Below, one piece after another: positions 9,973-18,600 of a stretch of 25,156 bases of DNA (positions are counted from its first letter, which is position 1; each line of letters begins with the position of its first letter). The DNA is taken from NCBI GenBank assembly GCA_046757645.1, contig JBHHYS010000036.1, positions 1 through 25,156 on the forward strand, in the 5' to 3' direction. The DNA comes from JBHHYS01 sp046757645 (GTDB lineage: Bacteria; Acidobacteriota; Terriglobia; Acidiferrales; 2-02-FULL-67-57). The translations under genes were made by a program, and so were the position numbers. The notes below the pieces were generated by a model. The model was not told the origin of the DNA and made no database searches. It was given only the letters and a program-made list of their open reading frames with translations.

Positions 9973-10908
9973 ATGAGTTTTTTTCTGGGCATTGACGCCG
10001 GCGGCAGCAAGACCGAGTGCGTGCTGGCCGATGCGGCCGGCAGCGTGCTTGCCCGTGCCACGAGCGGGGGTGCCAACCTGCAACGCATCTCCGCGGCGGA
10101 ATTACACACCACGCTGCGTGCGGCTCTCGAAGAACTGCGGCGGACCGCCGGCCTCTCCTTTCTCGTCACCGAAGCAGTGTGCGCGGGCTTTGCCGGAGCG
10201 GGTCTGCGCGAGCCCCGGGCTCTGGCCCGCGATGTTCTGGCGGCGTTGCTCCGTCCCCGCTACCTTTACGTGGTGGGCGATATGGAGGTGGCGCTGGAAG
10301 CCGCGGTGGGGGCGGGCCCGGGCGTCGTATTGGTGGCGGGCACGGGCTCGATTGCCTATGGGCGGAATCAACTCGGGCAGCAGGCGCGCGCGGGTGGCCG
10401 GGGGCCGCTGCTGGATGAGGGCAGCGGTTTTGACATTGGCCGCCACGGCCTCGCCCTCCTCCGCCCCGCCGAGGACGCCCGCGGCCCCACCACGCGCCTC
10501 ACCCGGCTTGTCCGCCAAAGCTTGGGCGCGAATAACATCGATGAGCTCGGCGCCCCGCTCTCCCCCCAGCCGGTGGCCGCCCTGGCGGCGCTCGTACCCC
10601 ATGTGGTCAAAGCGGCCCGCAGCGGCGACGCCCACGCCCAGGAAATCCTCCAGCAGGCGGGCACGGCCCTGGCGCGGCTGGCATTGACCGTCTTGGGGGA
10701 ACTGGGTCTGCGCGAGACGGAGGTGCGGGTGGCCACCGCCGGCGGTGTATTCAGCGAAAGCGCGGAGGTTTTCGCCCGCGTGCGGGAGGAGATCGGCGCG
10801 GCGGCGCCGCGGGCGGTGGTGGAGCCGTTAGGGGTGGCTCCGGCGGACGGGGCGGTGCGGCTGGCGCAACGTCTGTGGCTGCAGGAACAGGCGAGGGCAC
10901 CGGCATAG
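9973..10908 (+). CDS. BadF/BadG/BcrA-type ATPase domain sugar kinase, probable MurNAc/GlcNAc kinase (MurK-like)
   Basis: A 311-aa ASKHA-fold protein. Residues 8-14 (DAGGSKT) are the phosphate-1 loop, CAGFAGAG and VVGDMEVALEAAVGAGPGVVLVAGTGSIAYG are the central phosphate-2 region, LLDEGSGFDIGRHGL is the segment typical of the N-acetylglucosamine kinase branch, and TAGGVFSES near the C-terminus is the adenosine loop. Members include the eukaryotic GlcNAc kinase and, from memory, Clostridium MurK, which phosphorylates MurNAc and GlcNAc. With MurQ and NamZ in the same locus and no PTS gene seen, the best inference is ATP-dependent 6-phosphorylation of imported MurNAc and/or GlcNAc. Start ATG 9973 is chosen because upstream in-frame codons run through the GC-rich repeat; an out-of-frame ATG at 9968 is ignored. 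The next gene begins 2 bases after the stop. Confidence 0.88.
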   Translation: MSFFLGIDAGGSKTECVLADAAGSVLARATSGGANLQRISAAELHTTLRAALEELRRTAGLSFLVTEAVCAGFAGAGLREPRALARDVLAALLRPRYLYVVGDMEVALEAAVGAGPGVVLVAGTGSIAYGRNQLGQQARAGGRGPLLDEGSGFDIGRHGLALLRPAEDARGPTTRLTRLVRQSLGANNIDELGAPLSPQPVAALAALVPHVVKAARSGDAHAQEILQQAGTALARLALTVLGELGLRETEVRVATAGGVFSESAEVFARVREEIGAAAPRAVVEPLGVAPADGAVRLAQRLWLQEQARAPA

Positions 10909-10910
10909 GA

Positions 10911-11690
10911 ATGGCGGCGAGCCTCGAAGAACGCATGGAGCGAGCCGAGCGCGGCGGCCCCGGCGAAATCCGTCTCCTCTTGCATGACCCTGCGGTGGAA
11001 GTGCTGGAGGCGCTGCTGCGCAATCCCTTCCTGAGCGAAGAGCACCTGTTGATGCTGCTCCACCGCAAAGATTTGCCGCGCGAGTTACTGGAGGCGATTG
11101 CTAAGAACGAGCAACTGACACGGAGCCAGCGGGTGAAGGCGGCGCTGGTCGAGCACCCGCGCACTCCGCGCTTGGTGTCGCTGCGGCTGATGAAATTTCT
11201 CTACCTGTTCGACCTGGTCACGGTCAGCCTGCAGCCGGCGGTGCCCACGGAGATCAAGCGTCTGGCGGAAGGCCAGATCATCAATCGAGTGAAGCAGCTT
11301 CCCCTGGGCCAGCAGATCGCCGTAGCCCGGCGGAGCACGGCGCGGGTGGTGGCGGCGCTGCTACTGGAAGGGAACGAACCGGTGATTCCGGCGGCGCTCG
11401 ACAACCCCTTTATGACCGAGGCAGCGCTGCTGGGGGTGTTGCGGCACGATGAACTGCCGGTGGCGGTGGTGGAGCAGCTCACCCAGCATCCGAAATGGTC
11501 GCTGCGCTACGACCTCCGTCTGCAACTGGTTCGGCATCCTCGGACCCCGCTGCGGCTGGCGCTGGAGTTTTTGCCCGGCCTGAAACCCGACGACCTGCTC
11601 GCCATCGCCAGCGACCACCGGATGCCGGCGACGATGCGGGAGTACGTGAAAGCGGAGGCGGCACGGCGGTTGCGCCGGCAGCCAGGCTAA
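10911..11690 (+). CDS. Helical-repeat protein of unknown function
   Basis: A 259-aa protein that I do not recognise as a named family. It is soluble, Leu/Arg-rich and almost wholly helical. A loose motif L-x-x-(H/N)P-x-(T/S)-P-x-x-(L/V) recurs: LLHDPAVEVLEALL, LLRNPFLSEEHLLMLL, LVEHPRTPRLVSLRL, ALDNPFMTEAALLGVL, LTQHPKWSLRYDLRL and LVRHPRTPLRLALEFL. This looks like a leucine-rich-variant or HEAT-like solenoid, a fold usually used for protein binding. No catalytic residues stand out. It starts 2 bases after the kinase stop, so it is probably co-transcribed, but that does not prove a role in wall recycling; similar proteins may be widespread conserved hypotheticals. The start ATG 10911 has only a weak upstream ribosome site. 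Confidence 0.75.
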   Translation: MAASLEERMERAERGGPGEIRLLLHDPAVEVLEALLRNPFLSEEHLLMLLHRKDLPRELLEAIAKNEQLTRSQRVKAALVEHPRTPRLVSLRLMKFLYLFDLVTVSLQPAVPTEIKRLAEGQIINRVKQLPLGQQIAVARRSTARVVAALLLEGNEPVIPAALDNPFMTEAALLGVLRHDELPVAVVEQLTQHPKWSLRYDLRLQLVRHPRTPLRLALEFLPGLKPDDLLAIASDHRMPATMREYVKAEAARRLRRQPG

Positions 11691-11723
11691 CCCCTCGCGC
11701 CCCGACCCTGGCAGAGACAAGCC

Positions 11724-11804
11724 TGTCATTCTGAGCCAAGCCTGCCGGCGGCAGGCGAGCGAAGAATCTCCTCTTGAGAGGCTTCACTTCGTTCCGCATG
11801 ACAG
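11724..11804. repeat. TGTCATTCTGAGC-type palindromic element with an inserted GCCTGCC/GGCAGGC mini-palindrome
   Basis: The element begins TGTCATTCTGAGC and ends CGCATGACA, so its tips are inverted repeats (TGTCAT/ATGACA). Inside, GAGCGAAGAATCTC is the usual continuation of this class of dispersed element, but CAAGCCTGCCGGCGGCAGGC (20 bases) is wedged in after TGAGC. The wedge contains GCCTGCC-GGC-GGCAGGC (11740-11756), the same stem as in the repeat at 9908-9926. It lies in the gap between two convergent genes and may act as a bidirectional RNA hairpin. Confidence 0.65.
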
Positions 11805-11818
11805 AGGGGGGAGACCCG

Positions 11819-12538
11819 CTAAGGTTTCTGGGTGGGGCGGAGGAGCACTTCGCTGACGAAGCTCTGCTGCTCCTGCGTGAGCAACCAGCCCATCACCCGC
11901 GCCACGTCCTGCGGCTGCAGCATCTTCTTGGGGTCCTTGCCGGGGTGAGGGGAGAATTCGGTGTGTACGGTCCCGGGACAGATGACGCTGACCCGGATGC
12001 CATAACCGCGCAGGTCTTCCGCCATGCAGTAGGTCAAGCCCAGCAGGCCCCACTTGGAGGCGCAATAGGCGCTGCCCCCCGCAAAGGCGTTCTTGCCCGC
12101 CAGGGAGCTGATGTTGACAATGTGGCCGGCGCGCTGCGCGATCATGCGCGGAATTACCGCCCGGGAGCAGTAGAAGACCCCGCGGAGGTTGGTGTTCAGG
12201 GTCGCATCCCAGTCGGCCTCCGACAGCTTGTGAGTGGGAGCAAAGGCGCCGATGCCGGCGTTGTTCACCAGCACGTCCACCCGCTGCCCCCAATCGAGGA
12301 TTCGCTCGAAGGTGGCTCGCACCTGGGCGTTGTCTTGGACGTCGCAACCGAAAGCGCGCACCGCCGGGGCCGCCGGGGTGAGCCGGCGGGCGGCCTCTTC
12401 CAGCGGCCGGGGGTGGCGGGCAAGCACCGCCAGGCGGTGGCCGCGCCGGGCCAGTTCGACCGCGATGGCATAGCCGATGCCGCCGCTGGCGCCGGTGACG
12501 ATGGCCAATGGGGTCTCAGGAACGCGGGCAGGGCTCAT
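11819..12538 (-). CDS. Short-chain dehydrogenase/reductase (SDR family)
   Basis: A 239-aa classical SDR that uses NAD(P)H. The nucleotide-binding motif TGASGGIG is at 15-22, CDV at 65-67 contacts the adenine ring, NNAG is at 92-95, and the catalytic residues are Ser145, Tyr158 and Lys162 (YCASK). PG near residue 193 is the usual loop after the active site. Length and motif spacing match FabG-like reductases, but the substrate cannot be assigned from sequence. Start ATG 12538 is supported by GGGGAG six bases upstream. It is transcribed alone, divergent from the secreted TPR-like gene and convergent with the helical-repeat gene. No metabolic link to neighbours is visible. Confidence 0.92.
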   Translation of the reverse strand: MSPARVPETPLAIVTGASGGIGYAIAVELARRGHRLAVLARHPRPLEEAARRLTPAAPAVRAFGCDVQDNAQVRATFERILDWGQRVDVLVNNAGIGAFAPTHKLSEADWDATLNTNLRGVFYCSRAVIPRMIAQRAGHIVNISSLAGKNAFAGGSAYCASKWGLLGLTYCMAEDLRGYGIRVSVICPGTVHTEFSPHPGKDPKKMLQPQDVARVMGWLLTQEQQSFVSEVLLRPTQKP

Positions 12539-12644
12539 GGTTGACTCCCCGGAGGCTATTTTGCGGGAAACGATTTAGCCTGGGCTTTCATCTTACCAAG
12601 AAGGGGGAGGGCGCGGGAAGGAGATGGCGGCGAAGAAAAGACTC

Positions 12645-12673
12645 TTGCGCGGCGCCTAGCGCCTCCGTATAAT
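12645..12673 (+). promoter_or_regulatory. Sigma-70-type promoter with operator-like palindrome in the spacer
   Basis: TTGCGC (12645-12650), 17 bases, and a perfect TATAAT (12668-12673) precede the TPR-like gene by about 75 bases. The spacer contains GGCGC-CTA-GCGCC (12651-12663), an inverted repeat placed where a repressor or a MerR-like activator could act. The leader then has GGAGG (12731-12735), 14 bases before ATG 12750. Confidence 0.65.
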
Positions 12674-12749
12674 GGCAGTTTGTTTTGACCGGGTTATCCC
12701 TTCTTGATACGGGCAGGAGTCGAACGCCAAGGAGGCAGAGAGACAACCG

Positions 12750-14051
12750 ATGAGCGGACGCAAGATTGTCCTGGCAGGGCTGGCGGTAGCCTTGGTCCTG
12801 GGGTCGGCGAGCCGGCTGGGGGCCCAACAGACGCCTTACGGGACTCAGGAGCACAACACCTGTATCGCCGCCACCGACGTCCAGGACCCGAAGGAGCGCT
12901 TGCAGGCGATTGAGACATGCTTGCAGACGTATCCCCAGACGGTGCTGCGCGCTTTTGTCTACCCCAAGCAGTTTCGCACCGCCTGGGCGCTGAAGCGCTA
13001 TGCCACGGTGATGAAGGCGGTAAACGATTTCCTGGCTTTGGATCGGGACCAGGTGCTGGCTCTTTACAAGCAGTGGAAGTACAACGATATGCAGATCGAC
13101 AACGTTTACTACGGGGGCCTGGTTCTCTATACCTTCAGCTTCCTGCAATCCTTCCGCAATGGCACGCCCAATGCCGACCTGGTGGCAGGGAAGGCAGCGG
13201 AGCGGGCCCGGCAAGGACTGGAGCTGCACGAAAAAATCTACCGCCAGGTGCAACCCCCCGCGGGCGCTGCCGAGCGCCAGCAGTTCGAGCAGCGGAAGCG
13301 GCAGGCGGAAGCGGCCTTTCGGAGTGTCCTGGCACTGGTGGCCTGGCGGCAGAAGGACTACAACACCGCCGCCCGGCAATACGGTGCCCTGGTGGACTAC
13401 ACCCCGGACAACGCCGCCTACAACTACTATCTCGGCCGGGCGCTCCTGCAAAAGGAGCCGCGCGAATCGGAGCGGGGGCTCTGGTATGTGGCACGTGCCG
13501 TGGCCCTCGGCATTCGCAAGAGCGAAGAGGTGAAGAGCTACTTGCTCAAGAATGTGGCCACCTACCAGCGCGTCTTCCCCGCCTGCAGCACCCGGCAGGT
13601 GGAGAGGCTGCTGGCGCAGGCACGGGCATCCGCGCCACCGCCCCCCGCTTGGCCGTTGGCGACCGCCGAGGAGATCGATGCGCTGCGGCAAGACCTGACG
13701 GTGAAGCGCATTTTCGACGACCTTAAAGTGGGTGGCGAACAGGAAGAGTTGATCTGGCTGGCGAGTTGCGGGATGGAGTTCCCCGAGATGGACGGGAAGG
13801 TAATTGAGGTCAGCGAGAGCGCGGACAACTTGGTGACTCTGCGGCTGGCGGCGACGCAGGAGGCCGCGGAGGCCAATACCCCCAACGTGGAAGTGAAAGT
13901 GGCGGAGCCCCCGGAGGCCAAGAATTTGCAGGCGGGCGACTTCATCCGCTTCTCGGGGATCTTGAGCGACTACAAGAGCCAGCCGCAATTCCTGGTGAAG
14001 CTGACCGGGGGCAAGATCAACCCCGAGACCATCCCTAAGACGCGGCGATAG
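12750..14051 (+). CDS. Secreted TPR-like protein of unknown function
   Basis: A 433-aa protein with a clear signal peptide: MSGRK, then IVLAGLAVALVLGSA, cleaved near LGA/QQ. The middle (about residues 180-260) has helix pairs with TPR spacing, for example AFRSVLALVAWRQKDYNTAARQYGALVDYTPDNAAYNYYLGRALLQ, where alternating Ala/Tyr/Leu positions match the TPR pattern. The final 130 residues contain a small domain that looks rich in beta strands (VIEVSESADNLVTLRLAA, VEVKVAEPPE, FIRFSGILSDY, FLVKLTGGKIN), reminiscent of an OB-type fold, but I cannot name it. No catalytic motifs. It should act outside the inner membrane, perhaps as a scaffold. It has its own strong promoter. A GGGAGC-T-GCTCCC palindrome (14052-14064) follows the stop directly but has no U-tract. 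Confidence 0.8.
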   Translation: MSGRKIVLAGLAVALVLGSASRLGAQQTPYGTQEHNTCIAATDVQDPKERLQAIETCLQTYPQTVLRAFVYPKQFRTAWALKRYATVMKAVNDFLALDRDQVLALYKQWKYNDMQIDNVYYGGLVLYTFSFLQSFRNGTPNADLVAGKAAERARQGLELHEKIYRQVQPPAGAAERQQFEQRKRQAEAAFRSVLALVAWRQKDYNTAARQYGALVDYTPDNAAYNYYLGRALLQKEPRESERGLWYVARAVALGIRKSEEVKSYLLKNVATYQRVFPACSTRQVERLLAQARASAPPPPAWPLATAEEIDALRQDLTVKRIFDDLKVGGEQEELIWLASCGMEFPEMDGKVIEVSESADNLVTLRLAATQEAAEANTPNVEVKVAEPPEAKNLQAGDFIRFSGILSDYKSQPQFLVKLTGGKINPETIPKTRR

Positions 14052-14350
14052 GGGAGCTGCTCCCGCCCGGGTCACACATCAAATTCTTTTTGCACCTCCC
14101 CTTCTACCCGACCGCACCCGTTCACACCACCGGCTTCTGCCGGAGGCTCCCCGCGGCGCCCCTCGACTCGGCTCGGGGCAAGGAAGCCGTTGGGCTGAAC
14201 CAGAGAAAAATAAGGCTCGCCTAATCTCCTCATTCAGGCCACGGGCTCCCGCTCTTGGCTGCCAGCGGCGGTAGTCGCAGGGCCGAACGAGTGCGTTTGG
14301 AGCGGCGTGAGCCGAGCGCCCAGCGGCTGGCGGGAAGAGCGGGTTCGAGG
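14052..14350. other. Gene-free stretch between convergent genes
   Basis: These 299 bases hold no credible coding frame. I see GGGAGC-T-GCTCCC (14052-14064) just after the TPR-like gene and CCGGC-TTCT-GCCGG (14130-14143), either of which could form an RNA hairpin at the end of that transcript, though neither has a U-tract. An AT-richer patch at about 14205-14235 is the only compositional feature. No tRNA or known riboswitch shape was found. Confidence 0.5.
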
Positions 14351-14569
14351 CTAGTGGCGGCGGGGCCTCTGATCGAGCTTGTAGAGTTCGATTTTGCGGC
14401 TCAGGGTATTGCGGTGAATGCCCAGGGCGCGGGCGGCGCGGGACTGATTACCCTGGTGGTTGTCGAGAACTTCCTTGATGAAGCGCTTTTCAAATTCGGC
14501 CACCGCTTCGCCAAAGAGAATGCCGCGGTCGACCAACTGATGGATGAGCGCCTCCAATTGGTCTTTCAC
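14351..14569 (-). CDS. Small Fis-type helix-turn-helix protein
   Basis: A 72-aa protein consisting almost only of the HTH_8/Fis domain found at the C-terminus of NtrC-type activators. The DNA-binding half is LDNHQGNQSRAARALGIHRNTLSRKIELYKL (two helices around the ALGIHRNTL turn), and the first 35 residues form the dimerisation helices. There is no receiver or AAA+ domain. The start is GTG 14569 with AGAGGA four to five bases upstream. It follows purC on the same strand after 67 bases, so co-transcription is possible. It may be a nucleoid-type regulator like Fis or a dedicated local regulator; targets cannot be inferred. Confidence 0.85.
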   Translation of the reverse strand: MKDQLEALIHQLVDRGILFGEAVAEFEKRFIKEVLDNHQGNQSRAARALGIHRNTLSRKIELYKLDQRPRRH

Positions 14570-14635
14570 GATTCCTCTCCCCCCCGAGTCTAAGAAGCGG
14601 AGCGGGCGGCGTTGGGGCTTCTGCCCGGCCGCCGC

Positions 14636-15538
14636 TTAGCCGAGTTCCTCCCCTGTCAATCGCCGGTAGGCTTCCAGATAGCGTTCTCGGGTGGCTGCGA
14701 TCACCTCCGGTGGCAGCGCCGGTGCCGGCGGTTGCTTGTTCCAGCCGCTCTGCTCCAGGTAGTCGCGCACGAATTGCTTGTCGAAAGCCGGTTGGGGCTG
14801 GCCGGGTCGGTAGGTGTCCAGCGCCCAGAAGCGCGAGGAATCGGGGGTCAGCACTTCGTCAATCAGTAACAGCTCCTCGCCCCGAGTGCCGAATTCGAGC
14901 TTGGTGTCGGCGATAATCAGCCCGCGGGTGCGGGCGGAGTCGGCCGCGCGCCGGTAGAGGCGCAGCGTGAGTGTGCGCAACTGTTCGGCCACGGGGCCGC
15001 CCACCCGCCGGACCATTTCGTCAAAAGTGATATTGACATCGTGCCCGCTCGCGGCCTTGGTGGCCGGGGTAAAAATCGGCTCGGGCAGAGCATCGGACTC
15101 GCGCCGGCCCGCCGGCAGCTTGATCCCGCAGATGCCGCCCGTCTCTTGATAATCCTTCCACGCGGAGCCCGCCAGGTAGCCGCGGGCCACACATTCGATG
15201 GGTAGCGGCTGGGTGCGATGGACTAGCATCGAGCGCCCTGCGAGCTGCTCCCGGTGGGGGCGCAGCTCCTCGGGATAGTCCTCCAGGGTGGCGGTGATGA
15301 AGTGTGTGGGCACCACTTCGCGCAAAAATTTGAACCAAAAGACCGAAAGCTGGGTCAGCACCCGCCCCTTGTCGGGAATGGCTGAGGCGAGAACGCAATC
15401 GAAGGCGGAAATGCGGTCGGTGGCGACAATCAATAGCCGGTCGTTGACCTGGTAGAGGTCGCGCACCTTGCCGCGGGCAAAGAGCTTGCCGCCGGGCAAG
15501 TGCGTTTCCCGAAGCGGAGAGCGCAGTGCTAACCCCAC
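14636..15538 (-). CDS. purC: Phosphoribosylaminoimidazole-succinocarboxamide synthase (SAICAR synthetase)
   Basis: PurC joins aspartate to CAIR using ATP in de novo purine synthesis. The 300-aa length is that of the longer, yeast Ade1-like form rather than the 240-aa E. coli form. Motifs: GKVRDLY near residue 23 for ATP binding, ATDRISAFD, PDKGRVLTQLS, PIECVARGYLAGSAWKDY, GHDVNITFDEM, IADTKLEFG and DEVLTPDSSRFW, all in family order. GTG 15538 is the only usable start: an in-frame TAG lies 27 bases upstream with no start codon between, and the family's N-terminus fits. No clear ribosome site precedes it. The Fis-type gene follows 67 bases downstream; no other purine gene is in the window. Confidence 0.96.
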   Translation of the reverse strand: MGLALRSPLRETHLPGGKLFARGKVRDLYQVNDRLLIVATDRISAFDCVLASAIPDKGRVLTQLSVFWFKFLREVVPTHFITATLEDYPEELRPHREQLAGRSMLVHRTQPLPIECVARGYLAGSAWKDYQETGGICGIKLPAGRRESDALPEPIFTPATKAASGHDVNITFDEMVRRVGGPVAEQLRTLTLRLYRRAADSARTRGLIIADTKLEFGTRGEELLLIDEVLTPDSSRFWALDTYRPGQPQPAFDKQFVRDYLEQSGWNKQPPAPALPPEVIAATRERYLEAYRRLTGEELG

Positions 15539-15610
15539 CGGTGTCGTTGGAGCGAGAGAATTCTAGTCAGGGGCGGGGGAAAGTCAACGGAAAGGAAAAG
15601 CGAAAGTAAA

Positions 15611-15638
15611 AAGCAGAAGACAGAAAACAGAAAATTGA
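15611..15638. repeat. Heptamer tandem repeat in a purine-rich tract
   Basis: AAGCAGA, AGACAGA, AAACAGA and AAATTGA follow each other without gaps, a degenerating 7-bp repeat inside an AG-rich strand from about 15575 to 15650. It lies between the end of smc and the start of purC. On the smc transcript this reads as a C/U-rich, G-poor tail, which could favour Rho loading; that is inference. Confidence 0.55.
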
Positions 15639-15653
15639 GTTGGGGAGAGCTGT

Positions 15654-18600
15654 CTAGGCGGCGGGGGCTTCTTCGTCGAAGCGGACGGAGACGAGTTGGG
15701 AGACGGCGCCCTGCATGGTGACGCCGTAGAGGACCGGGGCAATCTCCATGGTCTTCTTGTTGTGGGTAATGAGGATGAACTGGGTGTGGGTAGCCATCTG
15801 CTGGATGAGCTGGGTGAAGCGGACGATGTTGGTGTCGTCGAGGGGGGCGTCCACCTCGTCGAGGATGCAGAAGGGGCTGGGTTGGAAGCGGAAGACGGCG
15901 ATCAGCAAGGCCAGCGCCGCCAGGGCCTTTTCCCCGCCGGAGAGCAAGAGCACATTTTGCAGGCGCTTGCCCGGCGGCTGACAGATGAGCTCCACGCCGC
16001 AGTCGGCGTCCCGCTTTGCGGGATCGGCGTCGGTGAGGCGGAGGGTGGCCGTGCCCCCGCCGAACAGAGTGCGGAAGGCTTCGGTGAAGTTCTGGTTGAT
16101 GACAGTGAAGGCCCGCTCGAAGCGCTGTCGGGAGACGGTGTCGATCTCGGTGATGGCGCGGGTGGTGTCGGCGATGGAGGCGAGCAGGTCTTCGCGCTGC
16201 TGGGTGAGAAACTGATGCCGCTGCGCGGACTCTTGGAACTCTTCGAGCGCCATCATGTTGATGGGCCCGATGTGGTCGAGTCTTTGCTTCAGTTCGCCGT
16301 AGCGGGCCTCGGCGGCAGCCAGCGCCTCGTCCGGCAGAGGGGGGGCGGCGACCTGGCGGCTGAGTTCGGCGGCGGTCAGCCCGAACTCGCTCTGGGCCGC
16401 TAGTTCCAAGTGCTGGCGCTCGGCCTCGTCGCGCGCCCGCTCGACTTCGAAGGCGTGGCGGTGCTCGCGCAGGGCATTGAGCTCGTCGCGGTGGCGGCGC
16501 AGGGCAGCTTCGCCCTCCACCAGGCTCTGGCGCAATTCAGTTAGCTCGGTTCCGCATTGCTGGCAGCGCGCCTCCTGCGCGTTCTTTTCCTGGTGGCTGT
16601 GCTCCCGCTCGGCCTCCCGGGCGATCTGTTCCTGCGCCAGTCGTTCTTGCTCGACTTGCAAGCGGGTTTCGAGCCCTTTCTGCTGCTGTTGCTGGGCGGC
16701 CAGTTGGGTGGCGTTTTCTTCCAGGCGGGTTTGCTCCATCCGGGTCCCTGCCAGGCGTTCTTCGAGGGCGGCGTGCTGCGCGCGCCAGTCGGCCAGGTGC
16801 GTGGAGGCGGCCTCGGCCTGCTGGCGCCCCTGCTGGAGGGCTTGCTGCTGGACCTTCAGGGCTTCTTCCAAAGCGGCCAGTTCCTGCTCCCCGTCGCTGA
16901 GTTCGTGGCGCAGGGCGGTGAGGCGTTCGGCCGCAGTGCTCTGCTGACGTCGGCAGGCGGCTTGCTCCTCGGCCGCACGCGCTTCCTCGTTTTCTTGCCG
17001 AGCGCCTTCCGCCGCCAGGGTTTCGCGTTCGTGTTCGAGTTGGAGCAGGTTCTTTTCCTCGGCGAAGAGGGCTCGGCGGGCCGCATCGAGGGCGGCTTCG
17101 AGTTCGCGTCGGCGGGCTTCAAGCGTGCCCAGAGCGGCTTCGGCCGCGCCCGCCACGGGCTCGATTTCGGTGCGCCGCTGGGCGGCTTGCTCCAGGTCGC
17201 GCTGCAAGGAATGGGCGCCGTGCCCGTTGCGCACCCCGCCGCTGACCAGGCGGCCGTGGTAGCAGGTACCATCCCTCGCCAGGAAGAAAAACTGCGGGTA
17301 GTCTCGGGCCAGCTCTTCGGCCGTGCCAGCCGATTGGACCAGATAGGTTCGTCCCAGCTTGGGCAGGACGCGCTTGGCTTCGCTGCCCAGGGGGCCGTTC
17401 ATCCGCACCAGATCAGTCAGCGGGGCGATTACTCCGCGTCCCTGCGGAGCGCCCGCCGGCGGCTCCCCCAGTGTCGGAGGGCGGCGGCCGAAGGAGTCCA
17501 CCAGGAAAGTGGCGCGGCCCGCCATCTGCTCACGCAACAGCGACACCCCGGTGCGTGCGGCGTCGTAGGTTTCCACCACCACGTATTCCAGTTCGTCGTG
17601 GAGGTAGTCTTCCAGCAGCGGGGCGTAGTCGGACTCGAATTCAGCAAAATCGGCGACCACACCCACGGCGCGGAATTCCACCCCGGCGGAGCGGCCGCCG
17701 GCGCCGAGCAGCAGCTTCTGCACGGGCTCGGCCAGGGCGGCGCGCTGCGTGACCAGCTCGCGCAGGACTTGCTGCTGGGCCCTTGCGGTGGCCAAGGATT
17801 GGCGCAGCTCTTTGATGCGCCCCCGTTCCGCCTCATACTCTTGCCGGCAGCGCGCCAGGGTTTGCTGGGCGGCGGTAACGTTTTCCTGGGCACGCGCCCG
17901 TTGATCGCGGGCCCGGGCGAGTGCCGCTTGGCGGCGTTCCTCGTCCGCGGCGATGCGCGCCCGCTTCTGGCGGACCTCTTCGCTTTCGCTCTCCAGGCGG
18001 CGAAGCTGTTCGCTCGCAGAGGCGGCGACTTGCTCCAAGCGGGCGGCTTCGGCGCGCAGCAGGGCGAGGCGGTTCGCGCCGGCGGCCTGTTGTTCTTGCC
18101 GTTCTTGCTGCTCCGCCACCAGGGCCGCAATCTGCTGGCGCCGGTTTTCCGTCTCAGCGGCCAGGCGCTCGAGCGCCTCGGCGGTGCTGGCGCGTTCTCC
18201 TTCCAGTTGTTCGATGGCGATGCGGATTTGTTCGCGGCGGGCGGCGATGGCAGCGGTTTGTTCGTCCAGCGTCTGCTGCTCGCCCACCAGGGCGCGGAGG
18301 CGCTGTTCGACCTCTTCCTGTTGCCGGCGGGTATCGGCCAGTTGCGTCCGGGCTCGCTCCAGCTGGAGAAGCATCTGGCCGGCGCGATTCTGTTCGTGGC
18401 GCAAGCTGGCCTCGAGTTCGTACTGGCGGGCCTGCGCGGCGGTGTGCTGTTGTTCGAGTGCGGCCAAGGCGGCGGAGAGCTGGCTCGACTCGGCCGCGTT
18501 GGCCTCGAGTTGTGCGGCCAGTTCAGCTTGGGCAGCAGCGATTCGATCGAACTGCGTGGCCAGCAGTTGGCGGCGCAGGGCGGTGGCTTCGCTCTTGAGT

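Noticed and set aside
14052..14064. GGGAGC-T-GCTCCC as an intrinsic terminator
   Set aside because: The stem is only 6 bp with a 1-base centre that cannot form a loop without losing pairs, and there is no U-tract.
12588..14075. A 495-codon open frame on the minus strand
   Set aside because: Antisense of the secreted TPR-like gene, which has a signal peptide, promoter and ribosome site; the antisense frame has none of these and covers the promoter as well.
14330..14360. GGGTTCGAGGC resembling a tRNA T-arm
   Set aside because: The flanks do not pair as a T-stem and no acceptor, D or anticodon arm can be built around it.
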